A DNA stretch of 64,000 nt. Source: Thermohalobaculum sp965263335 (GTDB lineage Bacteria > Pseudomonadota > Alphaproteobacteria > Rhodobacterales > Rhodobacteraceae). Below, piece by piece: positions 58,852-64,000 of the stretch. The translations under genes were made by a program, and so were the position numbers. Below the pieces are notes generated by a model. That model did not search any database and was not told the DNA's origin. It saw nothing but the letters and a program-made list of their open reading frames with translations. The first letter of the stretch is position 1, and each line of letters begins with the position of its first letter. The stretch covers positions 1,116,001 through 1,180,000 of the forward strand of contig CBDHHE010000001.1 of the NCBI GenBank assembly GCA_965263335.1, written 5' to 3'.

Positions 58852-59480
58852 CCGAAACGGCATTGCGTGACAGGATTGCCGTCCTCGCGAAGTCCCTGTT
58901 CGACCGTGGATATGGGTGTGGCTCATCGGGAAACATCTCTGTCAAGCTCGACGACGGCTTCCTGATCACACCGACCAACTCGTCTATGGGACGGCTGGAT
59001 CCCGCCCGCATCGCAAAGGTGGCCTTCGACGGTACACATCTGAGCGGCGACAAGCCGTCGAAAGAGGAATTCCTGCACCTGGCGATGTACGAAGAACGCC
59101 CGGAAATGACGGCGGTGGTGCATCTGCACGCGACCCACTCGGTGGCGGTCTCCTGTCTGGCCGAGATCGATCCGGAGGACGTGCTTCCACCGATCACGGC
59201 CTATCACGTGATGCGGGTCGGCAAGTGCCCGCTGGTGCCCTACTTTGCCCCGGGCGATCGGGCGCTCGCTGACGCGGTGCGCCGGACCGCGCGGCACGCG
59301 CATGCGATGCTGTTGGCCAATCACGGCCCTGTGGTGGCAGGCAAGTCGCTGGATGCGGCGATCTATGCGGCAGAAGAGCTTGAGGAGACAGCGAAGCTTT
59401 ACCTGATGCTCCGCGGCGACAAGACCCGGTTTCTGACACAAGCGCAGGTTGCCGATCTTATGGTGCGGTTCCCAAGCTGA
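58848..59480 (+). CDS. otnC: 3-oxo-tetronate 4-phosphate decarboxylase, OtnC-like (class II aldolase fold)
   Basis: A 210-residue zinc-dependent class II aldolase/adducin protein. Phosphate- and metal-site marks are YGCGSSGNISVKLDDG, ITPTNSSMGRLDP, AVVHLHATHSVAVSCL (zinc His pair) and MLLANHGPVVAGKSLD. It decarboxylates 3-oxo-tetronate 4-phosphate to dihydroxyacetone phosphate, which enters glycolysis. The ATG overlaps the kinase stop by 4 bp. Confidence 0.87.
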   Translation: MTETALRDRIAVLAKSLFDRGYGCGSSGNISVKLDDGFLITPTNSSMGRLDPARIAKVAFDGTHLSGDKPSKEEFLHLAMYEERPEMTAVVHLHATHSVAVSCLAEIDPEDVLPPITAYHVMRVGKCPLVPYFAPGDRALADAVRRTARHAHAMLLANHGPVVAGKSLDAAIYAAEELEETAKLYLMLRGDKTRFLTQAQVADLMVRFPS

Positions 59481-59539
59481 ACGGGATCTGCCGCGCTTGA
59501 AAGTCTCCGCAGGGATCAGAGGCCTCGCGCGTCTTCGCC

Positions 59540-59676
59540 CGCCCGTTCGGGCGTTCTCCGACTTCCGACCGGGCCCCACCCCCGCCCCCGATCACCACCA
59601 GGCGCTCAGCGCCTGGTGGTGATCGGGGGCGGGGGTGGGGCTGGAGCGCATCAGCGTCGGCACGCCTCTGCGTGCC
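59540..59676. repeat. Composite hairpin element, copy 2, with a 33-bp perfect stem
   Basis: Arms at 59573-59605 and 59609-59641 pair perfectly over 33 bp around a 3-nt loop. A small hairpin lies on each side (59540-59553 and 59659-59676). It shares GGCCCCACCCCCGCCCCCG and CACCAC with the copy at 29011 and the same GCGCATCAGCG right flank. It sits between the convergent otnC and ltnD genes. Confidence 0.9.
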
Positions 59677-59734
59677 AAAGCGTTGTGCAAGCCTCAGGGG
59701 AAAGCGCGAACCCAGGGCTTGGCGCCCAATCCTG

Positions 59735-60631
59735 TCACGATCTTTCTGACGCAATCGGCGTGGCACCCAGGCGTTCATAGAAGCGCACCGCCTGACTGTC
59801 ATCGGAGCGACCGTAGCCCGCGCCTGAAGCGCCGAGGAACACCTGCAGCGCCGCACCGCTCAGCGGCACCGGGAACCGCTGAGCTCGTGCCGCGTCCAAC
59901 ACGATCCCCAGGTCCTTAACGAAGATGTCGACCGCGGATTTCGCGTCTTCAGGTGGCTCTATCATCCGGGGCCCACGATTGCCCAGCATCCATGAATGCC
60001 CTGCCGAAACCCCCAGGATCTCGAGCACCTGTTCCGGCGCCAGACCAAGATGTGCGCCAAAACTCATCACCTCTGCAGCCACCGCCAGATTGCACCCGGC
60101 GGCGAGCTGATGGACCATCTTCATCGTCGATCCTGGTCCCGGTTCGTCGCCGAGCCGGTAGATGTTCTCAGCGACGGCCGAAAGGATGGGTGCCGCCGCC
60201 TCCCAGGACGCATCGGAGCCGGATGCCATCAAGGTCAGCGTACCACTCTCTGCACCTACAGTGCCTCCGGAAACAGGGCAGTCCAGATACAGCCAGCCAG
60301 CCCGTTCCGCCATGGCGCCGATCTCCACTGCCGCATCGGGAGGAACGGTCACACCGGAGACGACCAGAGCGCCCGCGGCCAGTGCTCCCTCGGCACCATC
60401 CTCACCGAACAAGACCGACCGGAGCTGATCGGCATTGACCACCATCACGACAATCGCATCCGCACTCTCGCACGCCGCAGCAATGCTCGACCTCGCGACG
60501 CCGCCCGCCGAGACCAGCCACTCGAGGGCTTGTGGATTGGGATCATGTCCAACCACCCGGTGACCAGCGGTGATCAGCTGTTGGGCCATCCCACGCCCCA
60601 TCGCTCCGAGGCCTGCAAATGCGATTTCCAT
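59735..60631 (-). CDS. ltnD: NAD-dependent 3-hydroxyacid dehydrogenase, L-threonate dehydrogenase (LtnD)-like
   Basis: A 298-residue beta-hydroxyacid dehydrogenase. It has the cofactor motif IAFAGLGAMGRGMAQQL, the substrate-site LYLDCPVSGGTVGAESGTL, the catalytic Lys region PGSTMKMVHQLAAGCNLA and the C-terminal KDLGIVLDAARAQRFPVPL. Position beside otnK/otnC points to L-threonate oxidation to 2-oxo-tetronate, although related enzymes act on hydroxyisobutyrate or tartronate. ATG 60631 is the family start. It faces otnC across the hairpin element. Confidence 0.78.
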   Translation of the reverse strand: MEIAFAGLGAMGRGMAQQLITAGHRVVGHDPNPQALEWLVSAGGVARSSIAAACESADAIVVMVVNADQLRSVLFGEDGAEGALAAGALVVSGVTVPPDAAVEIGAMAERAGWLYLDCPVSGGTVGAESGTLTLMASGSDASWEAAAPILSAVAENIYRLGDEPGPGSTMKMVHQLAAGCNLAVAAEVMSFGAHLGLAPEQVLEILGVSAGHSWMLGNRGPRMIEPPEDAKSAVDIFVKDLGIVLDAARAQRFPVPLSGAALQVFLGASGAGYGRSDDSQAVRFYERLGATPIASERS

Positions 60632-60908
60632 ATGATCAAGTCCTTTCGTCGACCGGCGTGTGTCACATTCGTTCAGCGGCTCATGCGAACCGGAAGCCGG
60701 AAGTGCGCGCGTGTTGAGGTTGTTTTGGCGGAGTATCCTGTTCGCACATGACTTCGCCCGAGGGAAGACCATGCCGCGACACGCGGCAATCATAACGCGG
60801 CCCGACGGGCAATTGAACTTTTACACAACCTTAAGTTATGTTCACGCGTCGAAATCTCGCCAAAGCTGTTGCCCACACGCGCACGGCCCTCGATCCGGGA
60901 CACCATCT

Positions 60909-62840
60909 ATGGACCAGGCCACAGTCTTGATCATCGATGACAGCGCCGCTGATCGCGCGTTCACGCAGCGCCTGCTCAAGGCGGCGCCCGAGATTGCAAG
61001 CGTGCACACCGCCGGCTCCTGGCAGGAAGGTCACAAGCTGTTCGAGGCAAATGCGATCGATTGCGTGTTGCTCGACTACAGCCTGCCTGAACAGGACGGT
61101 CTGGCGCTGTTGCCGGAGCTCCGTGCAGGGCATGAACAGTGTCCGGTCATCATGTTGACCGGGTATGGCAGCGAGGAAGTTGCCGTCGCCGCGATGAAGG
61201 AAGGCGCGGCTGACTATCTGGCCAAGGAGACGCTCACCGCCGACAACCTCCGGCGCGCAATCAGCAATGCCATCGAGCGCGCAACCCTGCAGGCAAGGCT
61301 GCTCACGCTGGACCAGCATCACCGGCTGGTCCTGGAGAACGCACAGAACGGCATCATTGCGCTTGATGCACACCGCAACGTCCTTCTGATCAACCCCGCG
61401 GCGAGAGCGTTGCTTCGCAGCACCGACGAGCACACGCCGTTTGCCTGGCCAGCGCATGTGCAGTTTTTCGAGACCGAGCACATCCGGCCGCTCGAGGGAT
61501 CCGAGAACCCTGTCGACCGGGCTTTGGCAGGCGAACAACTCGATGGGGAGATCAACTTCATCGCTTGCGGCGCGGAGGCCGCACAGCGCTATGTCAGGTT
61601 GTCGAGCAGTTTTGTCACCGATCCGCACTCCTCGATCCGAACCGTGATCATTCTCGACGATGTGACCGAGCAGGAAGTCAACCGCCAGCAGATCGAACGC
61701 ATCGGCCGCCTGGAAGCGCTTGGACAACTCACAGGCGGGATCTCTCACGACATCAACAATCTGCTCGCCACCATCCTCTATGCCACAGAGCTTGTCAGCG
61801 ACGAACAGCAGACCGAGACGGCGCGCCAGCTCCTGTCGACGATCAAATCGAGCATCGAGCGGGGCACCACACTCACACGCCAGCTTCTCGCGTTCGCCAC
61901 ACAGCAGCCTGGCCGCAAGAACCGAAGAACCATCCAGACCGTGCTCGACGACCTGCGGACCATGGCGGGCGGGGCCATCTCGGAACGGATTGCGCTCGAG
62001 GTTGATCTCGAGGATCCGGAACTCTCGGTGGTGTGCGACCAGGGCCTGCTGGACAGCGCTCTCCTCAATCTCACGCTGAACAGCCGCGATGCCATTCTCC
62101 AGTCCGGTGTCGGCGATCGCATCAAGATTGTTGCGCGGAACATTGACGGACCGCCCGCGGCGCCAGCGAGCTCCGCATCCAGGATAACCGATCATCTCGC
62201 CTGCATTGAGATCAGCGTGAGCGACAACGGCCCCGGCATGAGCGAGGAGGTCAAGCGCCGGGCAACGGATCCGTTTTTCTCGACAAAGGACATGGATCGA
62301 GGCTCGGGTCTCGGGCTCACGATGGTCTACAGCTTCGTCGCGCAAGCAGGCGGGCATCTGGACATCGCGTCCGAGGAAGGAAAGGGCACCACGATCAGGA
62401 TCCAGTTACCGGCACCTCAGGAGCACGCAACTGATGTGCCGGAGGCCACCACGTCGCCTCAACGGGGACAGGGAGAGACGATCCTCGTGGTCGATGACGA
62501 GCAGGAGCTGCTCAGCGGGATGTCGGCGGTCCTGCGCTCGCTGGGATACAAGACCCTTGGCGCACAAGGCGGGCACAAGGCGTTGGAGATCGTCGAGTCA
62601 GGCGCCGCGTTCGATCTTCTGCTGACCGATGTTGTGATGTCCGGCGGGATCGGTGGGTTTGAGCTGGCCGAGCAACTTCGCAAGACGCATCCCGATCTGC
62701 CCGTGGTCTATACGACGGGTTACAGCGGGGTTTCCGGCAGGCAGATTCAGTCCGGGAATGCCGCGTTGTTCAAGAAGCCAGGATCGCGCGCGGAACTTGC
62801 TCAGGTCATCCGGAAATCGCTCGATCACATTGTGGTCTAG
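60909..62840 (+). CDS. Soluble hybrid histidine kinase (REC-PAS-HisKA-HATPase-REC)
   Basis: A 643-residue cytoplasmic sensor kinase with no TM segment. Receiver 1 (about 5-120) has Asp56 in CVLLDYSLPEQDG; a PAS-like domain (about 135-250) starts near LVLENAQNGIIALDAH. The phospho-acceptor is His280 in GGISHDINNLLATIL. The HATPase (about 375-500) shows NLTLNSRDAI, VSDNGPGMSEE and GSGLGLTMVYS; receiver 2 (about 524-640) has Asp574 in LLLTDVVMS. ATG 60909 starts exactly at the receiver; the longer frame upstream is not conserved-looking. Confidence 0.88.
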   Translation: MDQATVLIIDDSAADRAFTQRLLKAAPEIASVHTAGSWQEGHKLFEANAIDCVLLDYSLPEQDGLALLPELRAGHEQCPVIMLTGYGSEEVAVAAMKEGAADYLAKETLTADNLRRAISNAIERATLQARLLTLDQHHRLVLENAQNGIIALDAHRNVLLINPAARALLRSTDEHTPFAWPAHVQFFETEHIRPLEGSENPVDRALAGEQLDGEINFIACGAEAAQRYVRLSSSFVTDPHSSIRTVIILDDVTEQEVNRQQIERIGRLEALGQLTGGISHDINNLLATILYATELVSDEQQTETARQLLSTIKSSIERGTTLTRQLLAFATQQPGRKNRRTIQTVLDDLRTMAGGAISERIALEVDLEDPELSVVCDQGLLDSALLNLTLNSRDAILQSGVGDRIKIVARNIDGPPAAPASSASRITDHLACIEISVSDNGPGMSEEVKRRATDPFFSTKDMDRGSGLGLTMVYSFVAQAGGHLDIASEEGKGTTIRIQLPAPQEHATDVPEATTSPQRGQGETILVVDDEQELLSGMSAVLRSLGYKTLGAQGGHKALEIVESGAAFDLLLTDVVMSGGIGGFELAEQLRKTHPDLPVVYTTGYSGVSGRQIQSGNAALFKKPGSRAELAQVIRKSLDHIVV

Positions 62841-62855
62841 ATGCAGCGAACCACT

Positions 62856-63281
62856 TCAGACGTGATCAACAAGAAGCTCGTCGATCGCCTCGGTCAAATC
62901 GACTCGGCTGACCGGTTTCGGGAACGTCCTGTTTGCCCCCAGTTCACTGGCCTGCTTCAGAGGATCGAACCCACCTGCTCTTCTCACTCCCCCCGAGATC
63001 GCGATGATTGGAAGGTCGATCATCCAGGCACGGCTCTCGCGGATTCCGTTGATCGGGGCTCTTATCCTGCCGATCAGTGAGATGCCCCCATCTTTCACAA
63101 ACGCGTCACCGTCCCGCACAAACACATCGGTGATGAGGAGGTCGATCCGTTCCTCCTCGAGCCTTGCGATGGCGCCTGTTGCGTTCGGCACGACGATCAC
63201 CTGGTGCCGCGCGCGCTCCAGCAATTGTTTCAGCATTTCGGCCTGGGTCGCATCGTCTTCCATCAGCATTATTTTGGCCAA
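62856..63281 (-). CDS. Single-domain response regulator (CheY-like)
   Basis: A 141-residue receiver domain without an output domain. The acidic pocket is MLMEDDATQAEM, the phospho-acceptor Asp52 is in DLLITDVFVRDGD, the Thr/Ser switch residue is in PIIAISGGVR and the conserved Lys in TFPKPVSRVDL. An insertion after Asp52 (about residues 55-85) is longer than in CheY. It is convergent with the hybrid kinase (15-bp gap) and may exchange phosphate with it. Confidence 0.85.
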   Translation of the reverse strand: MAKIMLMEDDATQAEMLKQLLERARHQVIVVPNATGAIARLEEERIDLLITDVFVRDGDAFVKDGGISLIGRIRAPINGIRESRAWMIDLPIIAISGGVRRAGGFDPLKQASELGANRTFPKPVSRVDLTEAIDELLVDHV

Positions 63282-63534
63282 TTGAGACTCCCCTTAACCT
63301 CCACGCCACGCAAAATTCAACTTATGGCGGCAAGAATTTGTGCTTTCTACCATTGTTTGAGCAGCAAGGCGAGACATTGCCATTGGAAGCGGCGCGCCGT
63401 TATCATCCGAGGTTCCACGACCTGAACGGGAAAGCATTTTCCGCCCCCATGACCGAAATCCGCACAGCACGGACCGCCTCAGGTCACGCGATTCCGGCAT
63501 GCGCGCATGCCTGGTCGGCAGAGGCGGTTCAGCA

Positions 63535-64000
63535 GTGACGCCGAAACTCATCATCTTCGACTGTGACGGTGTCCTCGTCGACAGCGAGCCGATCACCAAC
63601 CGGTTGCTCGCCGAGGATCTCACACGGCGCGGCCTGCCGATGACGACCGAGGCCTGCATCGATGCGTTCGTTGGCGGCACGATGGATCAGGTGTTCCGAC
63701 GCGCGCGCTCATTGGGAGCGGTGCTGCCGGATGACTGGGTCGCAGAATTCTACGACATCATGTGCGCCGCGCTGGGGCAGGAAGTCGAGATCATCCCGGG
63801 TGTCGCCGATCTGCTTGACCACCTCGATGAAACCGGCATCGATGTCTGTGTGGCCTCGAACGGGCCGATGCGCAAGATGGAGGTGACGCTTGGGCGCACA
63901 GGGCTTTGGGACAGGCTTCGGGGACGGATCTTTTCGGCGCACGAAGTTGGTGTGGCAAAGCCCGACCCCGGGCTTTTTCTGCACGCAGCCGAGACTTGCG
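63535..64000 (+). CDS. HAD-family phosphatase (3' end outside the window)
   Basis: The first 155 residues of a HAD hydrolase of the phosphoglycolate phosphatase / beta-phosphoglucomutase type. Motif I is LIIFDCDGVLVDSE (nucleophile and acid Asp), motif II Ser lies in VCVASNGPMRKM, and motif III Lys in GVAKPDPGLFLHAA. The cap is of the four-helix type (RRGLPMTTEACIDAFVGG). The start is the GTG at 63535. The gene runs off the right edge before motif IV. Confidence 0.85.
   Translation, partial: MTPKLIIFDCDGVLVDSEPITNRLLAEDLTRRGLPMTTEACIDAFVGGTMDQVFRRARSLGAVLPDDWVAEFYDIMCAALGQEVEIIPGVADLLDHLDETGIDVCVASNGPMRKMEVTLGRTGLWDRLRGRIFSAHEVGVAKPDPGLFLHAAETC

Noticed and set aside
60660..60908. Upstream extension of the hybrid kinase
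   Set aside because: The receiver domain begins exactly at ATG 60909; the extra 83 residues overlap the ltnD promoter region and look non-coding.

Overview
The window is a high-GC chromosomal segment from an alphaproteobacterium, most likely of the order Rhodobacterales. The evidence is a complete Rhodobacter-capsulatus-type gene transfer agent (GTA) cluster, the cell-cycle regulators CtrA and SciP side by side, an alphaproteobacterial fabD/fabG/acpP/fabF/mltG block, and frequent GTG starts. I see no tRNA, rRNA, CRISPR array, intact insertion sequence or integrative element.

Layout. 1-5.2 kb: the 3' end of gluQ, a large AsmA/DUF3971-type envelope protein (-), a one-cysteine Bcp peroxiredoxin and a DUF455 ferritin-like protein. 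5.4-7.4 kb: an M23 peptidase overlapping a bactofilin, closed by a strong intrinsic terminator. 8-9 kb: ctrA and sciP (-). 9-16 kb: housekeeping and small metabolic genes (mnmA, an M20 peptidase, a decarboxylating dehydrogenase, an IalB-like protein, an ECF sigma factor overlapping an asparaginase). 16.1-24.1 kb: a GntR regulator with a near-perfect upstream palindrome leads an operon of acyl-CoA synthetase, ThDP enzyme, PQQ-type dehydrogenase, CmcJ/NvfI-like putative iron oxygenase and glutathione transferase, with an SDR facing it.

24.3-39.6 kb (all -): the GTA, running from terminase small subunit through terminase large, portal, protease, capsid, adaptor, closure, tail and hub proteins to the giant host-specificity protein and a DUF2793 protein. 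The cluster is unusually well punctuated. A terminator-like hairpin lies in its leader, a branched inverted repeat lies in front of the capsid gene and an intrinsic terminator follows it, a 39-bp perfect hairpin separates the last two tail genes, and a final terminator closes the cluster. A GTTC-N7-GTTC (LexA-type) box lies upstream.

39.8-46 kb: mltG, fabF, acpP, a GNAT protein (+), fabG, a VOC protein, a small exported protein (+) and fabD. 46.1-50.4 kb: an SDR, an EamA transporter, and an SMP-30 / membrane protein / spermidine-synthase-like trio. 50.5-55.1 kb: two tandem, same-architecture exported caspase-like proteins with peptidoglycan-binding and shared C-terminal domains. 55.4-60.6 kb: a four-carbon sugar-acid (threonate/erythronate-type) catabolic cluster. 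60.9-64 kb: a soluble hybrid histidine kinase, a facing single-domain response regulator and a HAD hydrolase cut by the window end.

The most unusual items are the punctuation of the GTA operon, a shared ~137-nt multi-hairpin repeat found both inside the GTA and between otnC and ltnD, the tandem caspase pair, and two catabolic clusters with uncommon gene combinations.
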